From Synechococcus sp. WH 7805 (lineage in GTDB: Bacteria; Cyanobacteriota; Cyanobacteriia; PCC-6307; Cyanobiaceae): a stretch of DNA of 64,000 nucleotides. Below, one piece after another: positions 17,390 through 27,558 of the stretch. Both the position numbers and the translations under genes were made by a program. Position 1 is the first letter of the stretch; the number at the start of each line of letters is the position of its first letter. The notes under the pieces are model-generated. The model was not told where the DNA came from. It saw only the letters and a list, made by a program, of their open reading frames with translations, and did no database searches. The stretch is taken from assembly GCF_000153285.1 (NCBI RefSeq), contig NZ_CH724168.1, positions 1,784,681-1,848,680 on the forward strand. Reading direction: 5' to 3'.

Positions 17390-18742
17390 TTAGCTGTTGT
17401 TTTCTTGCTTTGGACTCGTCCTGTTTTCTTCTGTGGGTGCATTGGTGCTGAGGCTTTGTTGAAGACTTGGTGGCCACTGCATGGGGTAAACCTGGCGTTG
17501 GGGGAAGGGAATCGTGATCTCTTCTTTCTCGAAGCGTTTCCAGATCTCCCTGCGCAGATCGCTGCCGACGGCGAAGGCATCCAGAGGGTTGGCCACCCAG
17601 AAGAGCACTTTGTAGTTGATCGATGAATCGGCGAATGCCGTTACGAAAGCCGACGCTGGTGGGTATTGCTTCACTTTGGGATGGTCTTCTGCAATCGCGA
17701 GCAGCAGCTCAATCACCCGATCGGGGTCGTGGTTGTAGGCAGCGCCGACTTCAACGCTGTCGCGACGTGCCGTTTCAGCAGCTGTGTAGGACGCTGCTTC
17801 TTGTGTGAAGAAGGTCTGATTCGGGATCAGCAGTTCGGCGCCGTCACGGCCACGCTTCAGCTGTGTTGCCCTAAGGCCGAGCTTGCGCACGGTGCAGGGA
17901 TCTCCATTGATCATCAAGATTTCGCCTGGGCGCACGGAACCTTCAAATAACAGCCAGATGCTGCTAATGAAATTGGAGATGATTTCTTTGATTCCAAAGC
18001 CGATGCCCACCGATAAACCACCGGCGATGGCGATGAATGCATTGCCATTGATGCCGATGTAGTACGCCACGCTCATAATGCCGATGGCGATCACGCTGTA
18101 GCGGAACAGCAATTCCATGCCACGCCGGTTCTGCTGACGCACCCCGAAGATCGTGCCACTGGCCCAGGCCATCAGTGCTGCAGGCCGCGATGCAATCGTC
18201 ACGATCAGATAAATCGCCACGATCGCCGTATAGACCTTGCCCAAGGTGATCTCGACTTCAAAGAGGTTGGCGATTCCGATCCGCGCCAGATTTTCACGGC
18301 TGCCGAGCAGGCTGAGCATTGAAACAGTGGCCGTGATGACATAGATAGGTTTGAAAAATGTGCTTTCAATCTCTTCGATTGGGAATCCCGGATTGACCTG
18401 CTTAACGAGTGATTTCAAAGGTGTGAACAGATTCCAGCCCAGCCATAGCAGCCCGAAATAACGCAACAGCCCGAAGGGTGCTTGGCATGCAGCAAAGACA
18501 GCCGCAAGGATCAGGATCAGTGCAGGACCAAGCAGAACACGGATCGATTCTGGAAACAGTGCTTGCAACCGGTAACGCTTGGGATCGAGTTGGATGCTGC
18601 GCGTGCGTGCAATCACCACGACAACGGCCAGTACAAGCAACTGGGACAGAACCGACCAGCGCTGCAGAAAGGCCAGCCAGCTCAGCATTTCGATGAGAAT
18701 GTCGCTGGGGGACACCGACAGAATGAGAGAGGTGATGGTCAT
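17390..18742 (-). CDS. MscS-type channel, pair C
   Basis: A 450-residue paralogue of channels A and B. The N-terminal MLSWLAFLQRWSVLSQ is followed by several hydrophobic segments. Pore region AIAGGLSVGIGFGIKE is nearly identical to pair A. The beta domain shows FEGSVRPGEILMINGDPCTVRKLGLR and ELLIPNQTFF, and the C terminus IPFPQRQVYPMQWPP is followed by a hydrophilic tail. It overlaps the lipoprotein gene by 4 nt (ATGA) and is followed by the fourth MscS gene, so this locus makes one lipoprotein and two channels. The predicted site is the plasma membrane. Confidence 0.88.
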   Translation of the reverse strand: MTITSLILSVSPSDILIEMLSWLAFLQRWSVLSQLLVLAVVVVIARTRSIQLDPKRYRLQALFPESIRVLLGPALILILAAVFAACQAPFGLLRYFGLLWLGWNLFTPLKSLVKQVNPGFPIEEIESTFFKPIYVITATVSMLSLLGSRENLARIGIANLFEVEITLGKVYTAIVAIYLIVTIASRPAALMAWASGTIFGVRQQNRRGMELLFRYSVIAIGIMSVAYYIGINGNAFIAIAGGLSVGIGFGIKEIISNFISSIWLLFEGSVRPGEILMINGDPCTVRKLGLRATQLKRGRDGAELLIPNQTFFTQEAASYTAAETARRDSVEVGAAYNHDPDRVIELLLAIAEDHPKVKQYPPASAFVTAFADSSINYKVLFWVANPLDAFAVGSDLRREIWKRFEKEEITIPFPQRQVYPMQWPPSLQQSLSTNAPTEENRTSPKQENNS

Positions 18743-20007
18743 GACGACGGTCCCAGTTTGGTGTTCAGTGTTGCGGCAGCTTGGCTTGGAGTTTCTGTGC
18801 CAAAAATCACATCATTCAGTGTGAATTGCATCACTCGTTCGAGTTTTGGGTTTTGATTTAGCACTGCCCTGATTTCATCGCCGATGCGAACATCATCCTG
18901 GTCTGTGCTGAGGTAAAGGTCTTCGAATCCAGGGATTTCGCGATTGATGATTTGTGCCGCTGCTGGGTTGACCGGGTAGGAGGTGCGGTACCGCAGGGCC
19001 CATGTTTTCTGTGCCCAGGGCAGAACAATGAATTGCATCAGTTCCAAGCTTTTCTGCCGCTGTTGACGGCTGGAATTCCGTCCAAGGCCCCACACTTGCA
19101 GCCGGCTTACCGGTGTGGCTTTCCCGGCAGGTCCTGCCGGTAACAGCCCAATGCCGAGATTGTCCTTTAAGGCTTCCCGCAGTTGGGGCAGCTGGGAGCT
19201 CCAGCAGCTGATCCAGTGGAGTCTTCCATCGATCAGTTGTTTCCGGAGGGTGGCCTGATCGTTCATGAACAGAACGTTCTGCTGAAAGCTTGCTGCCCGT
19301 AGCCAGGTGAGCCATTGCACCAGTTGGTTCACATCCTGCGTTGTCGGTGTTTCTCCACGCAGGGCGCTGATCAACGCGTTTCCAGCGCCATAGCTGCCCA
19401 CACTCCAATAGAGATTCTCGAAGTTCTGTGTGAGGCCGAAAATGCTTCCTTCACTGCTTTGTTGGGCCAGTTCGCGCAGAGTTTTGGGTGGACTTTTGAG
19501 TTTGCGTTTGTCGTAGCAGGCCAGTTGGATGTATTGGGACACCGGCAATCCAGTGATTGCCCCGTCGCTCGTGCTCACGCGCGTGAGGAGCTCCGCTGGA
19601 ATGGACTGGCGTTGTTCAGGTGTGACCGGGACGGAATCCAGAATGCGTGCTGTGAACAGAGCCTGGATGGTCTGGGCATCGCTGACCACCAGATCAGGCC
19701 CCAGTCCACTGTTGGTCTGGCGTTGCAGTTCTGATTGGACACTGGATGCCGAGTAAAGGGAGGGCTGGATCCTTATCCCAGGGATGACAGCCCGCAAGCT
19801 GGTCTGAAAATTGCGCAAAACATCGCGGTCTCGTGAGCTTTCTTCGCTGGTGACCACCTCCTGGGAGGGCAAGGTGCGCACGACTCGGAGCAGGGTGGGA
19901 CGGGCTTCGTCCGTGCTGCTGCATGCGCTGAGCAGGCCAATCGCTCCTGCCAAGCCAAGGAGCTTGAACCTAAGGATCAATAAACGTTGCCCAAGCTTTC
20001 GTTTCAT
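18739..20007 (-). CDS. Solute-binding-like lipoprotein, pair C
   Basis: The start is set at ATG 20007 (MKRKLGQRLLILRF), giving 422 residues; the longer open frame upstream has no signal peptide and runs into the divergent gene. The lipobox is LSAC with Cys29. The landmarks shared with pairs A and B are LGPDLVVSDAQ, QLACYD, PPKTLREL, WSVGS, LHWISCW and LGRNSS. There are only two other Cys in the mature protein. It could bind an organic solute or osmolyte outside the plasma membrane. Confidence is high for lipoprotein and paralogy, low for any ligand. Confidence 0.83.
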   Translation of the reverse strand: MKRKLGQRLLILRFKLLGLAGAIGLLSACSSTDEARPTLLRVVRTLPSQEVVTSEESSRDRDVLRNFQTSLRAVIPGIRIQPSLYSASSVQSELQRQTNSGLGPDLVVSDAQTIQALFTARILDSVPVTPEQRQSIPAELLTRVSTSDGAITGLPVSQYIQLACYDKRKLKSPPKTLRELAQQSSEGSIFGLTQNFENLYWSVGSYGAGNALISALRGETPTTQDVNQLVQWLTWLRAASFQQNVLFMNDQATLRKQLIDGRLHWISCWSSQLPQLREALKDNLGIGLLPAGPAGKATPVSRLQVWGLGRNSSRQQRQKSLELMQFIVLPWAQKTWALRYRTSYPVNPAAAQIINREIPGFEDLYLSTDQDDVRIGDEIRAVLNQNPKLERVMQFTLNDVIFGTETPSQAAATLNTKLGPSS

Positions 20008-20113
20008 CGGCCTTCTATTGCGTCCGCAGGGTGTCGCTATCGGTTGTAACCGAGCTCCATAGTGACCCCAGCGATCCCGTGATGCCAAATCGTTGGCACT
20101 TGCGCTCAACGCC

Positions 20114-20785
20114 ATGCCCATGGAACGGTTGTTGGGCTTGGGAGAGGGAATGGCGAGCGATCTGCTGAGTACGGAGGCCGTTTTGCAGTGGCTGCAGACA
20201 CCGTTAGGAGCTCTGGTGTTCATCCCGCTGTATGCGGTTTGGGTCACCGTGCTGTTGCCTGGTCTCTGGGCTTCGATGCTGGCGGGAGCGCTGTACGGCA
20301 CCTGGTGGGGCAGCCTGATCGTGTTCGCTGGAGCCACGCTCGGGGCGGAAGCCGCTTTCTTGCTGGGGCGTTATCGATTGCGTGGCTGGGCACAAGCTCG
20401 CCTCAAGCGCTTTCCAAAACTGCTTGCAATCGAAAAGGCGGTGAGCCGTGAAGGCTTCCGGCTGGTGCTGCTCACCCGGCTGTCTCCGGCCTTTCCTTTC
20501 TCTCTGCTGAACCTCGCCTATGGGCTTAGCGACGTCAGTCTGCGGGACTACAACCTTGGCTTGATCGGCATCATCCCTGGCACGATCTTGTTTTGCGCGC
20601 TGGGTGCGCTGGCTGGAAGCGCTGCTCGTTTCGGGGAGGTGTTGGCGGGGGAGACGACTCCTCAGGCCTGGGTGTTGCGGGTTGTCGGTGTGCTGGCCAC
20701 CGTTGCCGTTGTGTGGCTGGTGGCTCGCGCTGCTCGCAAGGCCTTGCAGGAGGGATCAGAGCTTGATCAGGAGCCGGCGGGTTGA
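20114..20785 (+). CDS. TVP38/TMEM64 family (VTT domain) membrane protein
   Basis: About 223 residues with ATG 20114 (MPMERLLG); 20120 is equally possible, and a TTG further up is less likely. It shows the VTT/SNARE-associated domain pattern: FIPLYAVWVTVLLPG, SMLAGALYGTWWGSLIV, GATLGAEAAFLLGRY, then FRLVLLTRLSPAFPFSLLNLAYGL and GIIPGTILFCALG cut by short loops. DedA-superfamily members are thought to move lipids or help maintain the membrane; no specific role can be given. It is divergent from the pair-C operon. Confidence 0.87.
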   Translation: MPMERLLGLGEGMASDLLSTEAVLQWLQTPLGALVFIPLYAVWVTVLLPGLWASMLAGALYGTWWGSLIVFAGATLGAEAAFLLGRYRLRGWAQARLKRFPKLLAIEKAVSREGFRLVLLTRLSPAFPFSLLNLAYGLSDVSLRDYNLGLIGIIPGTILFCALGALAGSAARFGEVLAGETTPQAWVLRVVGVLATVAVVWLVARAARKALQEGSELDQEPAG

Positions 20786-20955
20786 TCGGGATCCGGGAGG
20801 CGCCAGTCGCGGACTGCGGCGATCAGCACAAACCAGATCAACCGGCCTCTGGCCCGCAATCCCTTTCGTGCACTCAGGTCGGCATATTTGGCGCGACCGC
20901 AGTCGGTTTTGATCCAACGAAACACCGAGGGCCTTTGATAGTCCTGTTGGGTCAC
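20767..20955 (-). CDS. Small conserved-looking hypothetical protein (62 aa)
   Basis: It starts at GTG 20955, overlapping the TGA of the DUF389 gene (GTGA), which suggests coupling. The sequence has a basic N-terminal half (VFRWIKTDCGRAKYADL) and one hydrophobic stretch (LIWFVLIAAV) followed by RDWRLPDPDQ. It has sensible composition for a small membrane-associated protein. The 3' end overlaps the convergent TVP38 gene by 19 bp. The function is unknown. Confidence 0.55.
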   Translation of the reverse strand: MTQQDYQRPSVFRWIKTDCGRAKYADLSARKGLRARGRLIWFVLIAAVRDWRLPDPDQPAGS

Positions 20956-22067
20956 GAGGATGGCTCCGAGGCTTCTTTGTATTTAAAGATCTGATTGGGA
21001 ATCACGCTGATGGTGGTCCTGATGTCATCCAGGCCTAGATCAGTCCGGGCACGTTTGGAAATGCGGTCATTCAGCTCTTGTGCCACTCCATCGGTGACCA
21101 GGCCTTTCGGTGCACTGAGCACCAGATCAACCGTGGCTTCGTTATCCACAACACGGACGTTGCTGTAAAGCACGCGCACCCTCTGCCAGAGATAGGGATT
21201 TTTCCGGGTGAGTTCAAACTGACGCACCCGCCCGGCTTTGAAACTGGCGAACTGGCCATCCAGTTGTTGCTTGTTGCTGAAGTCGCGCAGGGATGAGGAC
21301 AGGGGGATCGAGAGCAAACCCAGAAGACCGAGCCACACCAGAAGATTGCGCCAGCTCTGGGCCACCGATCCGTAGTGCTGGATCAAGAAAATGAACAGGC
21401 TGGCCACGGTGATCCCGATCAGGTTGGCCAGGAACAACAGGAGCGATCCCTCGGCGATCTGATTGGTGATCCCCGCCACTGTTCCCCGTCCGAACACTGC
21501 CACCACTTCCTGGCCCAGGCTCAAGCCGATGCCGCAGACGCAGAGGGGAGGCACGAGGGCCACAGCGATGGCGACACCGGCGATCGAGTTCGACAACCCC
21601 GCTCTCGTCATGCTGAAGGATCCGGCAACGGCCGCGGCGATGGCGATGCCGAGATCGATCAGGTTCGGGGCTGTCCGGGAGATCATCTCCCGATTGACTT
21701 CGCTCACATCGAGCAGCATCGACAGGAATGCCGCTGTCCCCACCACCGTGAGTACACCAAGGAAAATAGTGAGCAGGGAACGTTTCGCCAGGGTGTTGTT
21801 GCTGATGGCCAGAGCAAAGGCCAGGCTCAGAATCGGGTCCATCAACGGGGCCACGATCATGGCGCCGATCACCACGGCGGTGCTGTTGGAAATCAGCCCG
21901 AGAGTGGCAATGACCGCTGAACACAGCAGCAGCAGAAAGAAGCCCAGGGACGGTTTTGAGGAGGCAATGCGTGCTTTGTAGAGCTCTTTGCGTGGGACGC
22001 GCTGCTCGAGGTTGATCTGCCATTCCCCTGTGAGTGCTTCGACCGCGACAGAGATCAGATTTGGCAT
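20952..22067 (-). CDS. DUF389 membrane protein
   Basis: 371 residues. The hydrophobic core includes GLISNSTAVVIGAMIVAPLMDPI, a hallmark of DUF389 (abbreviated: GAMIVAPLMDPIL), then ALALVPPLCV-like AVALVPPLCVCGIGL and a C-terminal soluble domain (NPYLWQRVRVLYSNVRVV). DUF389 proteins are polytopic membrane proteins of unknown function, found widely in bacteria. It is upstream of the 62-aa protein and downstream of ligA by 18 bp on the same strand, so it may be read through from ligA. Confidence 0.88.
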   Translation of the reverse strand: MPNLISVAVEALTGEWQINLEQRVPRKELYKARIASSKPSLGFFLLLLCSAVIATLGLISNSTAVVIGAMIVAPLMDPILSLAFALAISNNTLAKRSLLTIFLGVLTVVGTAAFLSMLLDVSEVNREMISRTAPNLIDLGIAIAAAVAGSFSMTRAGLSNSIAGVAIAVALVPPLCVCGIGLSLGQEVVAVFGRGTVAGITNQIAEGSLLLFLANLIGITVASLFIFLIQHYGSVAQSWRNLLVWLGLLGLLSIPLSSSLRDFSNKQQLDGQFASFKAGRVRQFELTRKNPYLWQRVRVLYSNVRVVDNEATVDLVLSAPKGLVTDGVAQELNDRISKRARTDLGLDDIRTTISVIPNQIFKYKEASEPSS

Positions 22068-22085
22068 CGGTTTTGTTGTCTCAGT

Positions 22086-24630
<2,545 letters not shown>

Positions 24631-24721
24631 CAGCCCATGCCATTTGGACCGTGAGTCTGACTGACGATCCGCTGGATGGAGGCAGACTGGGCCGACCTCC
24701 CGCGTCCGGCGACTGCCGACC

Positions 24722-25270
24722 ATGCCGCTCGAGCCGTTGTTGCCGTTGTTTCATCGGCTGAACCGTGAACACTTCGAGGGCTCGCTCACCCAGGGGCATC
24801 AGCCCCTGGTTGCCGTTCGCTGGAGCGATGGCCGGCTTCGCCGCACCGCCGGTCTTTATCGGCGTGGTGTTTCCGTGGCACCCCCCCTCGGCAGGGAGAT
24901 CGTGTTGTCGAGGCCCCTGTTGGGGCAGCTGCCGCGCGAAGCCACGGAGAGCACCCTTTGCCACGAGATGATTCATGCCTGGGTGGATCTCGTGCTGAAG
25001 AGCAACGAAAGCCATGGCCCCAACTTTTTGGCGCGCATGCAGGCCATCAATGCGGATCAAGATCGCTTTGAGGTAAGCGTTCGACATCGTTTTCCGGTTC
25101 CGCAGCAACCACCGCGCTGGATTGCTGTTTGCCCGCGCTGCGGACGGCGGACGCCCTACCGGCGGCGCGTGAAACAGGCCGCTTGCCGCCAATGCTGCAA
25201 TCAGCATCATGGTGGTCGTTGGCATCCCAGTTGTCTGCTTGGCTATGTGCCGGCCCAAGAGGAGAGCTGA
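24722..25270 (+). CDS. SprT-like zinc metallopeptidase-type protein
   Basis: 182 residues. It shows the SprT-like HExxH motif HEMIH (81-85) after ESTLC, followed by SHGPNFLARM, where the third metal ligand is expected. The C-terminal zinc ribbon is CPRCGRRTP..CRQCC. Eukaryotic relatives (SPRTN) cut DNA-protein crosslinks; bacterial members are mostly uncharacterised, so that role is only a possibility. It is followed 5 bp later by a 31-codon frame and then a hypothetical gene on the same strand. Confidence 0.85.
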   Translation: MPLEPLLPLFHRLNREHFEGSLTQGHQPLVAVRWSDGRLRRTAGLYRRGVSVAPPLGREIVLSRPLLGQLPREATESTLCHEMIHAWVDLVLKSNESHGPNFLARMQAINADQDRFEVSVRHRFPVPQQPPRWIAVCPRCGRRTPYRRRVKQAACRQCCNQHHGGRWHPSCLLGYVPAQEES

Positions 25271-25275
25271 CGTTC

Positions 25276-25371
25276 ATGGATCTGTTTCTCTGGGTTTTGG
25301 AAATGGGCGGTGTGTCCATCGCTTTGATCGGCTTGCAACGGGAACGTTGGTTGGAGCACCGGCGTCGGTAA
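25276..25371 (+). CDS. Possible 31-aa single-span membrane peptide
   Basis: An ATG lies 5 bp after the SprT-like stop, and the frame encodes MDLFLWVLEMGGVSIALIG followed by a basic tail ERWLEHRRR. The pattern (short acidic start, about 16 hydrophobic residues, positive C terminus) is typical of single-span small proteins. It fills the gap between two same-strand genes almost exactly. No known photosynthetic or cytochrome small subunit was matched. It needs comparative support. Confidence 0.45.
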   Translation: MDLFLWVLEMGGVSIALIGLQRERWLEHRRR

Positions 25372-25380
25372 CGTTTAAAG

Positions 25381-25899
25381 ATGGATGCACGTCGACAACG
25401 CCGCCAGCGTGGTGCTGAGCCATTGGATTCGAAATTTGATCAATGGATTGAAACGGGTCGGCAACTGGTGGATGGAGTCTCCGGTGCCCGTCCGGGTCGA
25501 CGTGGTGGTGGGCGGCCGCAGTCCGGATCGCGCTTCGATGCCGTGGGCCGCTGGGTGGGTGATCGGATGGATTGGCTTCTGGATGAAGAGGACGACTGGA
25601 GTGAGCGGCCACCTGCCCCTGAGCCATCAACTGTGGTGAGGCCTCGTCCCTCAGGGAAGCGACCATTGGATGCGATGTCGCGGCGGCAACCGCTGTTGAA
25701 GCCTCCTGCCGAGATGAGTCCTCCGCCGTTTGAAGAGCCCGCTCAGGAGGATTGGCCCGACGATGATGACTTTCGTGTGGAACGCTGGAGTCGCTCGGAC
25801 GGTGCACCTTTACCCCCATCTCCACCCTCCGCTCCAGCTTCCCGGGCCTCGGGGCGACGCTCCCTTCCCCGCTCCAGTCGTCGGCGCGACGGAGCCTGA
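25381..25899 (+). CDS. Hypothetical Pro/Arg-rich protein (172 aa)
   Basis: A low-complexity, probably disordered protein: basic N terminus (MDARRQRRQRGAEP), an acidic patch (WLLDEEDDW), a Pro-rich middle (LKPPAEMSPPPFEEP), a second acidic patch (DWPDDDDF) and an Arg/Ser tail. Helical SKFDQWIETGRQLVDG near the start may be its only ordered part. It starts 9 bp after the small 31-aa frame. No function is inferred; high charge suggests nucleic-acid or protein binding at most. Confidence 0.6.
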   Translation: MDARRQRRQRGAEPLDSKFDQWIETGRQLVDGVSGARPGRRGGGRPQSGSRFDAVGRWVGDRMDWLLDEEDDWSERPPAPEPSTVVRPRPSGKRPLDAMSRRQPLLKPPAEMSPPPFEEPAQEDWPDDDDFRVERWSRSDGAPLPPSPPSAPASRASGRRSLPRSSRRRDGA

Positions 25900-25941
25900 C
25901 GTTCGATAGCCCCTAGGCTCCGCCCAACTGAATCAACCGAC

Positions 25942-26463
25942 ATGAGCAACCTTGTGGTTGTGGGCTTCCCAAAGGTCACTGAGGCTGAGGAAGTTAGGCG
26001 TGAGCTGGTCACCATCCAGCAGGAGCATCTGATCACCCTGGAGGATGCGGTCGTGCTTGAACACGGTGACGATGGTCATGTGCATCTGCGCCAAGCCATC
26101 AACATGACCGCTGCCGGTGCCATGGGCGGCACCTTCTGGGGTCTGCTCATTGGTCTGATCTTCGCCAATCCCCTGTTGGGTGCGGCCGTTGGGGCTGGCG
26201 CCGGTGCCGCTTCCGGTGCTCTCAACGACATCGGAATCAACGACAAGTTTCTGGAGGAACTGGCGGAGACGTTGCCCCAGGGCAGTGCAGCTCTGGCTCT
26301 ATTGGTGCGCGATTCCACGCCGGATCGGGTGATCGAGCGCCTGCGCCGCCATGCACCCCATGCCCGGTTGATTCACACCAACCTCAGTCACACCGATGAA
26401 GAGGCCCTCAAGGAGCAGCTGGAAACGGCTCGCAAGCAGGCTGAGGCTCTCAGGCTTGCGTGA
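25942..26463 (+). CDS. DUF1269 membrane protein
   Basis: 173 residues with the DUF1269 layout: N-terminal strand MSNLVVVGFPKVTEAEEV, LEDAVVLEHGDDGHVHLRQ, then a glycine/alanine-rich hairpin (GAMGGTFWGLLIGLIF and LLGAAVGAGAGAASGAL), a helix NDKFLEELAETLPQG and a C-terminal strand ALALLVRD. The family is associated with membranes and often with stress conditions; its function is unknown. The 3' end overlaps the next, convergent gene by 14 bp. Confidence 0.85.
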   Translation: MSNLVVVGFPKVTEAEEVRRELVTIQQEHLITLEDAVVLEHGDDGHVHLRQAINMTAAGAMGGTFWGLLIGLIFANPLLGAAVGAGAGAASGALNDIGINDKFLEELAETLPQGSAALALLVRDSTPDRVIERLRRHAPHARLIHTNLSHTDEEALKEQLETARKQAEALRLA

Positions 26464-26878
26464 CTTGCCGATGCACCCGATATGGGCAACCGCGCCGGTT
26501 CAGCTGCTGGTTCACCGCGTCAACGAGGTCAGGCGGCAGCTCCTCTGCCATCTGATCGGCGCTGGTGGTGATTGAAGGTGATCCATCAGCCATGGCTTCA
26601 AGAAGATCCGTCCATTGGCTCACGTGCTGCGCACGGCTGACCGGGTGATGTCCGTGACGCTCCAGAACTGCCGCACAGAGATCGGCATTCCAGAGGGCTG
26701 AGCGGCCTTTGCTGTGAGGAGCACGTTGCTCGGCGGCACCAATCTCGAGTGCTGCAGGGGTTGGACATCCATGGCGGTCTCGCCATCCTTCCTGCTCGAG
26801 CATGCGTCCGCAGTGACTTGCTGAGATTCCGAACCTGCGGCCGAGATCGTTGAGGTTCAACCAGGTGGAAGTCGCCAT
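26450..26878 (-). CDS. Hypothetical protein with a possible helix-turn-helix N terminus
   Basis: The start is taken at ATG 26878 (MATSTWLNLNDLG), giving 142 codons. LNDLGRRFGISASHCGRML resembles a DNA-binding helix-turn-helix, and GCPTPAALEIGAAEQ followed by WNADLCAAVLERHG is reminiscent of phage-type regulatory proteins in which a variable wing follows the HTH. No target or family is assigned. It lies 87 bp upstream of nothing on its own strand and is convergent with DUF1269, so it is likely monocistronic or the last gene of the mnmG transcript. Confidence 0.55.
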   Translation of the reverse strand: MATSTWLNLNDLGRRFGISASHCGRMLEQEGWRDRHGCPTPAALEIGAAEQRAPHSKGRSALWNADLCAAVLERHGHHPVSRAQHVSQWTDLLEAMADGSPSITTSADQMAEELPPDLVDAVNQQLNRRGCPYRVHRQVTQA

Positions 26879-26965
26879 GGAATCGATACCGATAGACGCA
26901 TGATTGCCCGTGCACGACATGCGGCAAGTTGTCAAGTTCAAATCCGCACTAAACGCTTGGTTTCT

Positions 26966-27526
26966 TCATGACGTTGTTTGAAGCGGTCGACGTGGAGCTT
27001 CCCCAAGCCAGCGTTCCAGGGCTGGGTTGAACACTTCGCGGATCACGGTCAGTTCCCGCCCCTGTCGGAAGAAGCGGTAATGGCGGCTCCAGAACGGTCC
27101 TTGTTCACCAAAGCCCTGTTCCAGCCAGGGAGCTGTCACTAGAGCCAGGCCATCCACTTCTCGGAATAGTTCCGAGCGTCCCTGGGTGAGGCTGAGCCAG
27201 ATCGGCAGGTTGCGGTCCTGAAGATGCTGCTCCGCTTCCGTCTGGTTCCACCAGCTTTCCGCCCAGGCAAGGGTGGTGCCCCCGCACTCCAGCCAAACCT
27301 GGCGTCGCAGCAGGGGATGGCTGAGTTCACGCACTTCTTGTGGCGCGCCGTTCAGTGCTTGATCAGCCTCCATGGCAATGACGCGCACGGCGACTGGATG
27401 GTTTGTCAGCAAGCGCAGGTGCCTCGTTGGACTGCCATCACCGAGCAGCATCAATCGCCAGGGGCCAGGAAGCCAGCCGGGTTCTTCTCCCGCCAAAACA
27501 GCCGACGTGGGTGCTTCCCAGAGCAC
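26966..27526 (-). CDS. Chorismate lyase-like protein (DUF98), plastoquinone pathway
   Basis: 186 residues from GTG 27526; the frame is open further up but overlaps the upstream gene. Signatures are RHLRLLTNHPVAVRVI, REVFNPAL near the C terminus after YRFFRQGRELTVI, and VWLECGGTTLAWAESWW. This matches the cyanobacterial DUF98/chorismate pyruvate-lyase family, which makes 4-hydroxybenzoate, the head-group precursor of plastoquinone. The length fits. It is downstream of the 27559-28242 gene with a 32-bp gap, apparently in one operon with mnmG. Confidence 0.78.
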   Translation of the reverse strand: MLWEAPTSAVLAGEEPGWLPGPWRLMLLGDGSPTRHLRLLTNHPVAVRVIAMEADQALNGAPQEVRELSHPLLRRQVWLECGGTTLAWAESWWNQTEAEQHLQDRNLPIWLSLTQGRSELFREVDGLALVTAPWLEQGFGEQGPFWSRHYRFFRQGRELTVIREVFNPALERWLGEAPRRPLQTTS

Positions 27527-27558
27527 AGCTGGCGAGGGGGTCAGGGTTTCGGAGGGGC

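Noticed and set aside
18739..20337. Longer, 532-residue version of lipoprotein C
   Set aside because: The added 110 residues lack any signal and would bury the lipobox in the middle of the protein; ATG 20007 puts the signal peptide at the N terminus.
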